Assembly: GCA_004294445.1 (NCBI GenBank)
Contig: REAZ01000004.1
Location: 94,476 to 158,475, forward strand
Origin: Cytophagales bacterium
GTDB taxonomy: Bacteria; Bacteroidota; Bacteroidia; Cytophagales; Thermoflexibacteraceae
Direction: 5' to 3'
DNA length: 64,000 nucleotides
Below the pieces are notes generated by a model. That model was given only the letters and a program-made list of their open reading frames with translations. It had not been told where the DNA came from and did no database searches. The position numbers and the translations under genes are program-made. Positions 28,233 through 37,720 of the stretch are shown here, in pieces. The first letter of the stretch is position 1. Each line of letters begins with the position of its first letter.

Positions 28233-30164
28233 CTATATGCTTTTTCCTTTCCTCACCGTAAAATAAAAAGTAGTCCCTTTGCCTACTGCACTTTCCGCCC
28301 AAATTTTACCACCATTATTTTCAATAAATTCTTTGCAAAGCAATAAGCCCAAGCCCGTTCCGCTTTCGCCGTCTGTTCCTTTGGTAGAGGTGAGTATTGA
28401 GTCTATAAATAGGCTCGCCAATTTATCTTTCTCCATGCCTATACCTGTGTCTGCTATGGCAATCTGCACAAAATCGCTATCATATTCTCGTGCCTCTATC
28501 ACAATTTTACCATTGCGTGGTGTGAACTTAATGGCATTATTGATAAGATTTCTCAGTACACTTTCTATCTGATTTTCATCTACATAAATATACATTTCCG
28601 CCTGAACTTTATTTTCTATCCCGATTTGCTTTTGCTTGGCTATAGGCTGGAAAATATGCATTTTTCTTTCTACCATTTGGTTGATATTTATTTCTACGGA
28701 CAGGCTTTTTATCCCGTTCATTTGAATTTGCGCCCAGAGCAATAGATTATTCAGCGTGCTATATACACCATCTACATTTTTCCTAAGTTGTAAGGAGAGT
28801 ACATAAAATTCTTCTTGGGTAAGCATTTCGTCCTCGAGCAAATCGAAAATACTTCGCAACGAACCTACAGGGCTTCGTAAGTCATGTCCAATAATAGCAA
28901 ATAGCTTACTTTTGAGGTTATTGGCTTGTGCCAATTTTTGAGATTGCTCCTCATTAATTTTATTTTTTTCTGTAATCTCATCACGCTGCCTCGCCATGAT
29001 GTTGTAGGCTCGCTTATTATTTTTTTGGTTATTAATCAAAATAATAACAAATAAGGTTAAGAATATACCAAGCAAAACAATAGAAAGAATTACATATTGT
29101 TGCTCTTTGATTTTGGCTTGCTTAAGTTCGTTTTGCTCGGCTAAGTTAATAATTCGGTTGTTACTTCTCTCTAACTCAAATTCTTTCTCCACTAATGCTA
29201 TTTTATCATTTAACCTAATCTCATCTAAGGAGTCGCTGAGTTTTGAGTAAAGAACTTCATACATATAGGCTTTATCAAAGTTTTTTTGGCGTGCATTTGC
29301 CGCAGCAAGTAGGCGGTAGGCAAGGCTCAAATCTTCGAATAGTTCGTACTCTTTCCCTAAGTCAATAGCCTCCTCTAATAGCCCTACCGCAGTTTTATCC
29401 TCTCCCTTGGCAATATAGACTTGTGCCATTCTCCTCACAGAAGCAAGGTGGCTGTAGTGCAATTTTTTTTCTTTTGCCATAGCAATACATAGCTTATAGT
29501 ATTGAATAGCTTTATCGTATTCCTTTTTGGCAAAAGCGATGTCTGATACATTTCGGTAAACCCCTATGATGTAGTAAGGATTTTCTATCTTAGGAATCAG
29601 GCGCAAGGCATTATTGACATAATAGCTTGCAGAGTCCAATTCATTATTTTCTAAGAAAATTTGCGTAATATTTGCTAAACATCTTATTTCCAACTGTTTG
29701 CTACCAATTTTATTACTCAAATCAATGGCTTTGTGAAGTATTGTTTTTGCCTCTTGGTATTTTTTCTGGAATCTGTATATCCCTGCAATGGTATTGATAC
29801 AGTTTATTTGCAAAATTGTGTCTTTGACTTTGATGCCCAAATTGTATGCTTGGGTAGTGAGGTCAAAAGAAACGACTAAATCATTACGCCGAAAAGAAAC
29901 CCAAGCAATGTGGCTAATAGCTTCGCCTAAGCCTTGCTCAAATTTTATATTTTTTGCCAATTCTTTGGCTTGATTGGCATAGAGCAACGTAGTATCGCCA
30001 TCAGATTCTCTGTATTGAAATGCTAACTGATTAAGGATACGAACATATTGCTCGTTTTTTGGGGTACGCGCGAGCAGCGACACAAGACTGTCTATATTAT
30101 TTGGAGCTGCGAGCGATACAGCATACCCGAATACAAGAATTAATAACAGAACATATTTCAACAT
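28233..30164 (-). CDS. Periplasmic-TPR sensor histidine kinase
   Basis: A second kinase of the same architecture as the one at 21-23 kb, 643 residues. Signal peptide (1-19), TPR region (~25-330), transmembrane helix (around VILSIVLLGIFLTLFVIILI), short coiled coil, then HisKA with H427 in AIIGHDLRSPVGS. The ATPase domain has NLINNAIKFTP, DTGIGMEKD and GTGLGLLLCKEF. No receiver domain and no neighbouring regulator. It is divergent from rpoB, 221 nt apart. Sequence similarity to the first kinase is in the fold and motifs, not a recent duplication. Confidence 0.92.
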   Translation of the reverse strand: MLKYVLLLILVFGYAVSLAAPNNIDSLVSLLARTPKNEQYVRILNQLAFQYRESDGDTTLLYANQAKELAKNIKFEQGLGEAISHIAWVSFRRNDLVVSFDLTTQAYNLGIKVKDTILQINCINTIAGIYRFQKKYQEAKTILHKAIDLSNKIGSKQLEIRCLANITQIFLENNELDSASYYVNNALRLIPKIENPYYIIGVYRNVSDIAFAKKEYDKAIQYYKLCIAMAKEKKLHYSHLASVRRMAQVYIAKGEDKTAVGLLEEAIDLGKEYELFEDLSLAYRLLAAANARQKNFDKAYMYEVLYSKLSDSLDEIRLNDKIALVEKEFELERSNNRIINLAEQNELKQAKIKEQQYVILSIVLLGIFLTLFVIILINNQKNNKRAYNIMARQRDEITEKNKINEEQSQKLAQANNLKSKLFAIIGHDLRSPVGSLRSIFDLLEDEMLTQEEFYVLSLQLRKNVDGVYSTLNNLLLWAQIQMNGIKSLSVEININQMVERKMHIFQPIAKQKQIGIENKVQAEMYIYVDENQIESVLRNLINNAIKFTPRNGKIVIEAREYDSDFVQIAIADTGIGMEKDKLASLFIDSILTSTKGTDGESGTGLGLLLCKEFIENNGGKIWAESAVGKGTTFYFTVRKGKSI

Positions 30165-30274
30165 TTTATTGATGTAGCTATTTCTACTAATCTAACGAGG
30201 CTGCCTAACTTTTAAGTTTAAGAAGCGCTAAATAGCTAATTTTATTAGATAAAACCAAATTTGTTACTTGATAT

Positions 30275-30305
30275 TTTGAATATTCATTCCTAATTTCTAA
30301 CTTTG
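30275..30305 (+). promoter_or_regulatory. rpoB promoter
   Basis: TTTG (30275-30278), a 19-nt spacer and TAACTTTG (30298-30305) match TTTG-N19-TAnnTTTG exactly. Transcription would start near 30312, leaving a leader of about 74 nt. It shows that rpoB has its own promoter. Confidence 0.85.
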
Positions 30306-30385
30306 CGAGTTGTTTTGGGTTTGTGTTCATTTGATAGCCCTACAAAAGAGGATAAAAAAGCATTAACTAAATAAATATCAATAAC

Positions 30386-33300
30386 TTGGAGCCAAAATTA
30401 GTTGACGGAAGATATTCATTTGCTTCCATTAAACATACGATTCCCTATCCTGACTTTTTAGATGTTCAGGTGCAGTCTTTCATGGACTTTTTCCAGTTAG
30501 ATACTGCGGCGGAAAAGCGGAAAGAGGAGGGCTTGTTTAAGGTTTTTGCGGAAAACTTCCCTATTTCCGATTCCAGAGAAAACTTCGTCTTGGAGTTTGT
30601 AGATTACATGATAGACCCTCCCAAATACACCATAGATGAGTGTATAGATAGAGGGCTTACTTATTCTGTTCCTTTGAAAGCAAAGCTACGCCTTTCTTGC
30701 AATGACGCAGATAACGAGGAGTTTGAAACTATTGAACAAGAAGTTTTCTTGGGAAATATTCCTTACATGACCGAGCGCGGTTCTTTCGTTATAAACGGTG
30801 CAGAAAGAGTAGTAGTATCGCAACTACACCGTTCACCGGGGGTTTTCTTTGCCCAAAGTAAGCATACTAACGGCACAAAACTTTACTCTGCCCGTATTAT
30901 TCCTTTCAAGGGTTCTTGGATAGAATTTGCCACAGACGTAAACAACGTGATGTTTGCCTACATTGACCGCAAGAAAAAGTTCCCTGTAACTACTCTTCTC
31001 AGAGCTATTGGCTTTGGGTCTGATAAGGAAATTTTGGACATTTTTGAGCTGTCGGAAGAAATGCCTGCGAATAGAGCAGAGCTAAGGGCAAGAGCCGTAG
31101 GCAGAAAATTAGCAGCAAGGGTACTGCGAACTTGGATGGAGGATTTTGTAGATGAAGATACTGGCGAGGTAGTTACTATCCCAAGAATTGAAATCATGCT
31201 TGAGCGTGACCATATTATAGAGGAGGAAGACATAGATACTATCATCGAAGCGGGCGTAAATACCATTATTTTGCACCGTCAAGATATTAATGTGATGGAT
31301 TATGCCATCATCTATAACACTCTGCAAAAAGACAACTCAAACTCTGAAAAAGAAGCTGTTGAGCAGATTTATAGGCAATTACGTAATACAGAAGCACCTG
31401 ATGAGCAAACAGCAAGAGAGATTATTCAAAGTTTGTTCTTCAGCGATAAACGTTATGACCTCGGCGAGGTAGGACGCTACAGAATTAATAAAAAATTAAG
31501 TCTCAGCATCCCAATGGAAGTAAGGGTGCTTACCAAAGAGGACATCATCGAAATTATCAAATATCTCATTACGCTCATTAACTCCAAGGCTGTAGTAGAT
31601 GATATTGACCACTTGAGCAACCGTAGGGTGCGTACAGTAGGAGAGCAACTCTATGGACAATTTGCTGTGGGCTTGGCACGTATGGCGCGTACCATTAAAG
31701 AGAGAATGAACGTGCGGGACAATGAAGACTTTAAACCCGTAGATTTGATTAATGCACGTACACTTTCTTCAGTTATTAACTCCTTCTTTGGTACTAATCA
31801 GCTTTCTCAATTCATGGATCAGACCAATCCGTTGGCAGAGATTACGCACAAGCGTAGAATGTCTGCACTCGGACCAGGCGGTCTTTCAAGAGAAAGAGCA
31901 GGTTTTGAAGTGCGAGACGTACACTACACTCACTATGGTCGTTTGTGTACTATTGAAACCCCAGAAGGTCCCAATATTGGTCTGATTTCTTCCTTGTGCG
32001 TTCATGCAAAAGTAAATGGTATGGGTTTCATAGAAACGCCTTATCGTACTGTGAAGGACAATCATGTAAACCTCCAAGACGGGGTAACTTATCTGACAGC
32101 AGAAGAAGAAGACGGACATCACATTGCACAGGCAACAGCCTTCGTAGATGATGATGGAAACTTTACTATAGATAAAATGAAGGCTCGATACGAGGGAGAT
32201 TTCCCGATAGTAGAGCCTGCTACACTTTCTTATATAGACATTGCTCCCAACCAAATTGTGTCGGTAGCGGCTTCGCTTATTCCTTTCTTGGAGCATGATG
32301 ATGCCAACCGCGCACTTATGGGTTCGAATATGCAACGACAAGCAGTGCCTTTGCTCAGACCCGAAGCCCCTATAGTAGGTACAGGTTTGGAAAGACGAGT
32401 TGCCTTAGACTCTCGTACGCTCATCATGGCTAAAGAAGACGGGCAAGTGCATTTTGTAGATGCAGAAAAAATTGTGATGAGATATGATTTGACTGACGAC
32501 CAAAAATTAGTTGGTTTCGAAGATGAATTAGTCGTTTACCACCTTACAAAATTCCGCCGTACTAACCAAGATACTTGCGTGAACTTGAAACCAATAGTTC
32601 GCAAAGGGCAAAAGGTACTCAAAGGACAAGTGCTTTGCGAAGGCTACGCTACTCAAAATGGCGAACTTGCGCTGGGTCGCAATATGCTTGTGGCTTTCAT
32701 GCCTTGGCAAGGGTATAATTTCGAGGATGCGATTGTTATTTCTGAAAGAGTAGTCAAAGAAGACATATTTACTTCCGTTCACGTTGAAGAATTTGAGTTG
32801 GAGGTGCGCGATACAAAACGCGGCGAGGAAGAGCTTACTTCTGAAATTCCTAACGTAAGCGAGGAAGCTGTAAGAAATTTGGACGAAAATGGCGTAATCC
32901 GCATAGGTGCTGAAGTGCGTGAGGGAGATATTCTAATTGGTAAGATTACTCCGAAAGGGGAAACAGACCCAACTCCAGAGGAGAAACTATTGCGAGCTAT
33001 TTTTGGAGATAAAGCAGGAGATGTAAAAGACGCTTCTATGAAAGCACCTCCTTCTTTGCGCGGCGTGGTAATAGATACAAAACTTTTCTCTCGCCCTAAA
33101 AAAGATAAAGAGTTGCGTATCAAGGCGAAAAGAGAAGTAGAGCATCTCAAACAGAAGTATGGAAAAAATCTTAGCGGCTTAAGGGAAAAAGTCATTAGCA
33201 AAATGACAATACTGCTCGAAAGCAAAACAAGCAAGGGAGTAAAACATAAGTTTGGTGATGAGCTAATCTCAAAAGGAACAAAGTTCAATCGCCAAAACAT

Positions 33301-34261
33301 AGAGAGCAATCTTTTTCCTTCTAAAAACCCTTACAGAGATGAAAGTAGCTATAATGTACCCGAAGAAGTGAACCTAATTTCTGATGTGAACCTTGATGGC
33401 TGGACTGACGATGAGCGAGTAAATAGGTTGGTAGTAGAAATGGTAAAAAACTACATCAATAAACGCAATGAATTGAGTGGTTTCTTCAAGCGAGACCGAT
33501 TTGCATTGGAAGTAGGCGATGAGTTACCAGCAGGCATTGTCCAATTAGCCAAAGTTTATATTGCCAAAAAACGTAAGCTAAAAGTTGGTGATAAAATGGC
33601 AGGACGACATGGCAACAAAGGGGTAGTAGCAAGGATTGTAAGAGAAGAAGATATGCCTTTCTTAGCTGATGGAACGCCTATGGACATAGTGCTTAATCCG
33701 CTTGGTGTACCTTCCCGTATGAACTTAGGGCAGATTTATGAAACAGTACTTGGTTGGGCAGGGTTAAAGATGCACAAGAAATATGCAACACCAATTTTTG
33801 ACGGGGCAACCGAAGAAGGTGTGGCAAAAGAGATAGCAAAAGCAGGGCTTCCTGATTGGGGACGTACAGATATTTTTGATGGTTTATCGGGTGAAAAATT
33901 TGAGAATAAAGTAACCGTAGGGGTAATTTACGTTCTCAAACTTGGTCACTTAGTAGATGATAAGATGCACGCACGCTCTATCGGACCTTACTCACTCATT
34001 ACGCAGCAGCCTTTGGGCGGCAAGGCTCAGTTTGGTGGGCAGCGTTTCGGTGAAATGGAAGTTTGGGCATTAGAGGCTTTTGGCGCATCAAATATTTTAC
34101 AAGAAATACTTACCGTCAAATCTGATGACGTAGTCGGCAGAGCAAAGGCGTATGAGTGTATCGTAAAAGGTGAAAATATGCCAAGACCAAATATTCCCGA
34201 ATCTTTCAACGTATTGATTCACGAATTGAGAGGTTTAGCTTTGGAAATAACAATGGAGTAA
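30386..34261 (+). CDS. rpoB: RNA polymerase beta subunit
   Basis: The 1,291-residue beta subunit is the usual length for Bacteroidota. The start is TTG at 30386: an in-frame stop lies just upstream, and the conserved [18 protein letters not shown] comes before the first internal Met, so a non-ATG start is required. Rifampicin-pocket sequence is wild type in outline ([37 protein letters not shown]). Further blocks are [43 protein letters not shown], and the end [24 protein letters not shown]. Strikingly, no rplL/rplJ precedes it and no rpoC follows; a terminator closes the transcript 22 nt after the stop. Confidence 0.98.
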   Translation: MEPKLVDGRYSFASIKHTIPYPDFLDVQVQSFMDFFQLDTAAEKRKEEGLFKVFAENFPISDSRENFVLEFVDYMIDPPKYTIDECIDRGLTYSVPLKAKLRLSCNDADNEEFETIEQEVFLGNIPYMTERGSFVINGAERVVVSQLHRSPGVFFAQSKHTNGTKLYSARIIPFKGSWIEFATDVNNVMFAYIDRKKKFPVTTLLRAIGFGSDKEILDIFELSEEMPANRAELRARAVGRKLAARVLRTWMEDFVDEDTGEVVTIPRIEIMLERDHIIEEEDIDTIIEAGVNTIILHRQDINVMDYAIIYNTLQKDNSNSEKEAVEQIYRQLRNTEAPDEQTAREIIQSLFFSDKRYDLGEVGRYRINKKLSLSIPMEVRVLTKEDIIEIIKYLITLINSKAVVDDIDHLSNRRVRTVGEQLYGQFAVGLARMARTIKERMNVRDNEDFKPVDLINARTLSSVINSFFGTNQLSQFMDQTNPLAEITHKRRMSALGPGGLSRERAGFEVRDVHYTHYGRLCTIETPEGPNIGLISSLCVHAKVNGMGFIETPYRTVKDNHVNLQDGVTYLTAEEEDGHHIAQATAFVDDDGNFTIDKMKARYEGDFPIVEPATLSYIDIAPNQIVSVAASLIPFLEHDDANRALMGSNMQRQAVPLLRPEAPIVGTGLERRVALDSRTLIMAKEDGQVHFVDAEKIVMRYDLTDDQKLVGFEDELVVYHLTKFRRTNQDTCVNLKPIVRKGQKVLKGQVLCEGYATQNGELALGRNMLVAFMPWQGYNFEDAIVISERVVKEDIFTSVHVEEFELEVRDTKRGEEELTSEIPNVSEEAVRNLDENGVIRIGAEVREGDILIGKITPKGETDPTPEEKLLRAIFGDKAGDVKDASMKAPPSLRGVVIDTKLFSRPKKDKELRIKAKREVEHLKQKYGKNLSGLREKVISKMTILLESKTSKGVKHKFGDELISKGTKFNRQNIESNLFPSKNPYRDESSYNVPEEVNLISDVNLDGWTDDERVNRLVVEMVKNYINKRNELSGFFKRDRFALEVGDELPAGIVQLAKVYIAKKRKLKVGDKMAGRHGNKGVVARIVREEDMPFLADGTPMDIVLNPLGVPSRMNLGQIYETVLGWAGLKMHKKYATPIFDGATEEGVAKEIAKAGLPDWGRTDIFDGLSGEKFENKVTVGVIYVLKLGHLVDDKMHARSIGPYSLITQQPLGGKAQFGGQRFGEMEVWALEAFGASNILQEILTVKSDDVVGRAKAYECIVKGENMPRPNIPESFNVLIHELRGLALEITME

Positions 34262-34282
34262 TTTTTTTATAGTGTATTGTTT

Positions 34283-34317
34283 AAAAAGGTCTTGCAAAAA
34301 AAATGCGAGACCTTTTT
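34283..34317 (+). terminator. Rho-independent terminator of rpoB
   Basis: AAAAAGGTCTTGC (34283-34295) pairs with GCGAGACCTTTTT (34305-34317), a 13-bp stem with one T-G pair and a 9-nt loop; the stem ends in T residues. It makes rpoB monocistronic. Confidence 0.9.
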
Positions 34318-34397
34318 AATGGAACTCATCTAAAAACTAATAGTCAACCATTGATAATTTATAGAATTATTTGGATAATTGTAAAATGAAGTAATTG

Positions 34398-35159
34398 ATG
34401 AAAAATTTTAGATTAGCTTTTAATAAAATAATACCTTATTTAGACTTTTTAGTTGTTTTCATATTAGTTGAATTCAATATCAAAAAGTTTATCCGCATTA
34501 AGAAAGCAAAAGAGCCTATATTGCTACGAGGGCATACCTCCGATATAAAAGCATTCCGACAGATTTTTGTACGACAGGAATATAGAATAGATAATTACGT
34601 GCCATCTGATTTTGATCCTAAAGTAATTATCGATGGCGGCGGAAATATTGGATTGGCTTCCGTATATTTTAAAAATAAATATAAAAATGCTAAAATTATT
34701 TCCATAGAGCCAAATCAAGATAATTTTGAAATATTGCAGCAAAATATTAAAAATTATATTAACGTCATTGGGGTAAAAAGTGCAATTTGGGATAAATCAA
34801 CCTACTTGAAAATAAAGAATAATGGTTCTGAAAAATGGTCGTTTGTAGTGCATGAAGCCAAAGAGTCTGAAGAAAATAGTTTTTTAGCTGTCAGTATATT
34901 GGATATAATGAGAAAGTATGAGTTAGATAAGATAGATATCTTAAAACTTGATGTCGAAAGTGCCGAAAAAGAAATTTTTTCAGCAAATAATTGTGATGAG
35001 TGGTTAGAAAAAACACACATTTTAATTATAGAACTACACGACTACATAAGAGAGGGTACAGCAAAAGCAGTATTCAATGCTGTTCAAAAGTACAACTACA
35101 GTTTCAGTAATATTGGCGAAAATCTAATATTTATTTTCGACCATAAAAAATTATTTTAA
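34398..35159 (+). CDS. FkbM family SAM-dependent methyltransferase
   Basis: A 253-residue methyltransferase of the FkbM type, which often O-methylates sugars of surface polysaccharides or secondary metabolites. ATG at 34398 is preferred over the adjacent TTG. The SAM site is visible as VIIDGGGNIGLASVYF (motif I) and IISIEPNQDNFEIL; later LDILKLDVESAEKEIF and HILIIELHDY follow the family pattern. An N-terminal stretch (~20-35) is hydrophobic and could anchor it. It is more AT-rich than its neighbours and stands alone after the rpoB terminator, which suggests transfer. It ends 2 nt from the convergent PspA gene. Confidence 0.85.
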   Translation: MKNFRLAFNKIIPYLDFLVVFILVEFNIKKFIRIKKAKEPILLRGHTSDIKAFRQIFVRQEYRIDNYVPSDFDPKVIIDGGGNIGLASVYFKNKYKNAKIISIEPNQDNFEILQQNIKNYINVIGVKSAIWDKSTYLKIKNNGSEKWSFVVHEAKESEENSFLAVSILDIMRKYELDKIDILKLDVESAEKEIFSANNCDEWLEKTHILIIELHDYIREGTAKAVFNAVQKYNYSFSNIGENLIFIFDHKKLF

Positions 35160-35161
35160 TT

Positions 35162-35989
35162 TTACTCTTTAAGTTTAGATTTAAGTTTTTCCAGCTCTGA
35201 AAGCAAGCTACTTGGCGGCGGCACATCTTTTGGTTGGCTTACGGGCGGAGGAGTTTGTGGTACTAACGACTTATAGTCAGAGGAGTTTACGTTCTGCTTA
35301 AGTTGGTTGAGCGCATCGCTAAGTTGGGGATTATTTGCGGGCTTGTCTAAGCCAAGTATTTTATCTACTTCGCTTTCCCAACTCATTTTCCCACTTGCCA
35401 TATAGCTATATGATTCTGCAAGAGCCTCTTGCTCAATGGTTTTTTCTTTTATCGTTTCTAAAAGATTGGCGGTACTGCTGGAATCGAAACGAGAAAGTTT
35501 TTCATGCAAGGACTTTGTCGCCTCGCTAATCCTCGCCCTTGCCTTAAGGGTGCGGAGTTCGTTTTCCCACACTTCTATCTGATTTTTTATCTTCATGGTT
35601 TGGCTTTCAAGCTGCCTTACCAATCCTTCATAGTTTGTAAGTCCGTTTGCTCCTGCACTTACCCTTTTCACTATTTCTTCTTTCTTTGCCAATGCTTGCA
35701 AGGCGAGATTATCGGCGGTATGTGGGTCTAACTCACCGCTTTTGGCTCTTTCCAACAACAGCACAGCCTTTTTTTCATAATCTCCCGCCATTTTGGTTTG
35801 AGCATCTGCTTCCCTCTTAGCACGAATAAACCCTGCTTTTGCTTCTGCCAAACTCTTGAGGCTTTCACTCAAATCTACTTTCAACTCTCTGATACTCTGT
35901 TCAGTAAGTTTTACAGGGTCCTCTTGCTGTTCTATCTTATAGCCAAGCATAGCTCGGAGAGAGAGTATTATATTTTTCCAAAATTCCAT
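35162..35989 (-). CDS. PspA/IM30 (VIPP1) family ESCRT-III-like protein
   Basis: A 275-residue helical protein of the PspA/IM30 family, which polymerises on membranes to protect or remodel them. The N-terminus (FWKNIILSLRAMLGYKIEQQ) is the amphipathic helix alpha-0, followed by the long helical hairpin (EDPVKLTEQSIRELKVDL..., KLTEQ and ANGLTNYEGLVRQLE regions) up to about residue 220. A Pro/Ser/Gln-rich linker (TPPPVSQPKDVPPPSS) leads to a short C-terminal helix, as in VIPP1, which also has a linker plus C-terminal extension. It lies 47 nt after a J-domain gene on the same strand. Confidence 0.88.
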   Translation of the reverse strand: MEFWKNIILSLRAMLGYKIEQQEDPVKLTEQSIRELKVDLSESLKSLAEAKAGFIRAKREADAQTKMAGDYEKKAVLLLERAKSGELDPHTADNLALQALAKKEEIVKRVSAGANGLTNYEGLVRQLESQTMKIKNQIEVWENELRTLKARARISEATKSLHEKLSRFDSSSTANLLETIKEKTIEQEALAESYSYMASGKMSWESEVDKILGLDKPANNPQLSDALNQLKQNVNSSDYKSLVPQTPPPVSQPKDVPPPSSLLSELEKLKSKLKE

Positions 35990-36036
35990 GATAGGGAAAG
36001 AAATTAGTAAACTTTAAAACTATGTTATGTATTGAA

Positions 36037-36429
36037 TTATTTGCCAAACTTTTTCTCGAAATAGCTGTAGGCTATATTGAGTTTTTGTGAAATTTCTACT
36101 GCTGCTTTATGTTTTTCTGGGTCGTTATGAAAGCGGTCGGGGTGATATTGCTTAATCATTTTCTTATAAGCTACCTTGACCTCCTCAAAAGACGCTCCGT
36201 TCGGCAACTCTAAAGCAGCGTAATACTGCCTTTCTTCTTGCTGCTGTTGCCAAGAAGGTTGCTGATTGGAATTATTATCAAAATTTTGGTTGAAATTTTG
36301 ATATTCTTCCTGCTTTTTATTTTTCTGAAATTGCTCGTATAACTCCCAATCTTCTTTTGATATTTTTTCATTTGATTGGAAAGCATCGCCTATTTCAGCT
36401 TTGAGTATATTAAAAATGCGGTCAAACAT
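36037..36429 (-). CDS. J-domain (DnaJ-like) protein
   Basis: A 130-residue J-protein with its J domain at the C-terminus (about 68-130): YYAALELPNGASFEEVKVAY, the KMIKQYHPDR loop with the HPD tripeptide that stimulates Hsp70 ATPase, and ISQKLNIAYSYFEKKF. The N-terminal half is Gln/Asn-rich and probably disordered. It lacks the Gly/Phe and zinc domains of DnaJ, so it is a class C co-chaperone. The operon with a PspA/IM30 gene suggests that its client is the IM30 polymer; this is inference from gene order. Confidence 0.88.
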   Translation of the reverse strand: MFDRIFNILKAEIGDAFQSNEKISKEDWELYEQFQKNKKQEEYQNFNQNFDNNSNQQPSWQQQQEERQYYAALELPNGASFEEVKVAYKKMIKQYHPDRFHNDPEKHKAAVEISQKLNIAYSYFEKKFGK

Positions 36430-36449
36430 ACGTATAAAATTTTGGAAAA

Positions 36450-36457
36450 CAAAGTTA
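36450..36457 (-). promoter_or_regulatory. Candidate -7 element of the J-protein/PspA operon
   Basis: TAACTTTG on the minus strand fits TAnnTTTG, 20 nt before the J-protein ATG. No -33 TTTG at the right spacing. Confidence 0.45.
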
Positions 36458-36526
36458 TAAGAAAACTGTTAATTTACTTATTAACGCAACTATGCATGGA
36501 ATCGTTCTGTTAAAAAAACTTAAAAA

Positions 36527-37087
36527 CTACCATTCAAACCCTATTTCACATCTTTCTTTTTTTAGTTTTTTGATGTCCTCAAAAACATTTATTTTTTTTA
36601 TCTTTTCATTAAACTGCACTTTGCCTAATAGCTTAACTTCTTTGCGTATCATAGCAGCTAAAAATCTTCGTACATCATCTTCATTTTCAAGGACTAAGCC
36701 CGGGGCATTGGTAGGTCTGCCATCATCCCCCTTGGCTACCATCGTAAAATAGCCTGAGCCTGTATGCTTTACCATGCCCGTTTTCAAGTTTTCTGATTCT
36801 ACGCGCACGCCAACAACAACAGAGGTGTTGCCAACATAGTTTATAGATGCTTTTGAGTTTACGATTTCACCTACTTCTATCGGCTGTACAAACTCTATAT
36901 CGTCCATAGATACCATTACACAAAAATTATTGGTATGTCTGGTGGCACAGGCAAAAGCAGCCTTGCTCATTTGCGAAAGCAATACCTCTCCAACAATTTT
37001 ATTATCAATATTAGGATGAGTTGGGAGCATAAGTTCGGTAATCGTTGTGCGTGAATGACTTACTGGTTTTTTGTTAATATCAGCCAT
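36527..37087 (-). CDS. Acyl-CoA thioesterase, hotdog fold (YciA-like)
   Basis: A 186-residue single hotdog-domain protein that would hydrolyse acyl-CoA esters. Features are SRTTITELMLPTHPN (N-terminal), the GEVLLSQMSKAAFACATRH helix, and the SMDDIEFVQPIEVGE and ASINYVGNTSVVVGVRV strands, as in acyl-CoA hydrolase family members. The C-terminal ~40 residues are Lys/Glu-rich and beyond the core fold. It appears to be transcribed alone, with a -7 box upstream. Confidence 0.85.
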   Translation of the reverse strand: MADINKKPVSHSRTTITELMLPTHPNIDNKIVGEVLLSQMSKAAFACATRHTNNFCVMVSMDDIEFVQPIEVGEIVNSKASINYVGNTSVVVGVRVESENLKTGMVKHTGSGYFTMVAKGDDGRPTNAPGLVLENEDDVRRFLAAMIRKEVKLLGKVQFNEKIKKINVFEDIKKLKKERCEIGFEW

Positions 37088-37145
37088 CTTTGGTTTTATA
37101 TGTTATTTAGTAATATAAGGCTATAGATATTGCATCTACTTCTGA

Positions 37146-37153
37146 CAAATATA
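37146..37153 (-). promoter_or_regulatory. Candidate -7 element of the thioesterase gene
   Basis: TATATTTG on the minus strand fits TAnnTTTG, 59 nt before the ATG at 37087. No clear -33 box. Confidence 0.4.
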
Positions 37154-37207
37154 CAATTTTTTTGGAGAGAATCTTAGAATTAGCCTGTTTTATTAGCTAC
37201 TGTTATC

Positions 37208-37251
37208 AAAAAAGCCTCTATCAGCCAGTTTTTTGTCTTGCTGATAGGGGC
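37208..37251 (-). terminator. Rho-independent terminator of ohr
   Basis: On the minus strand CCCTATCAGC (37250-37240 region) pairs with GCTGATAGAGG with few mismatches, and six T follow. It lies 16 nt beyond the ohr stop. Confidence 0.85.
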
Positions 37252-37266
37252 AAGAAAATATGCTGC

Positions 37267-37686
37267 TTAAATTACAGCAAGTTTTACTTCTATATTTCCG
37301 CGAGTTGCAACAGAATAAGGGCATATTTCATGGGCTTTCTCAAGCACCTGCATTCCTGTTTGCGCGTCTAAGTGAGGGAATCTAACATTTAGCTCCGCAG
37401 ATAAGCCAAAGCCTCCTGCTGATGTTTTGCCCAAATGTACTTTGGCTGTAACTTCCGCATCTGCACCATTTACTTTTAATATTTTGGCTGCTGCCATGAT
37501 AGCTCCTCCGAAGCAAGCGGAATAACCTGCGGCAAATAACTGTTCAGGATTCGTAAATTGCCCATCTTTGGGTCCGCCAAGCGATTGGGGCATTCTTACA
37601 TCCATGTCAAGCACTCCATCAGATGATTTGACATGACCGCTACGCCCTGCGGTGCCTGTAACTTCGGCTGTATAAAGTAATTCCAT
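37267..37686 (-). CDS. ohr: Organic hydroperoxide resistance protein (Ohr, OsmC family)
   Basis: Ohr is a thiol peroxidase that reduces organic and fatty-acid hydroperoxides using lipoylated or other dithiol reductants. The 139-residue protein is the normal length. The two redox cysteines are in AGYSACFGGA (peroxidatic) and HEICPYSVATRGN (resolving), and the Arg of DMDVRMPQSLGGP is the usual active-site partner. No OhrR/MarR regulator gene is adjacent. It is followed by a good terminator. Confidence 0.95.
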   Translation of the reverse strand: MELLYTAEVTGTAGRSGHVKSSDGVLDMDVRMPQSLGGPKDGQFTNPEQLFAAGYSACFGGAIMAAAKILKVNGADAEVTAKVHLGKTSAGGFGLSAELNVRFPHLDAQTGMQVLEKAHEICPYSVATRGNIEVKLAVI

Positions 37687-37720
37687 GTTTTTTTAGTTTG
37701 GTTAGAAGTTTGGAATAATT

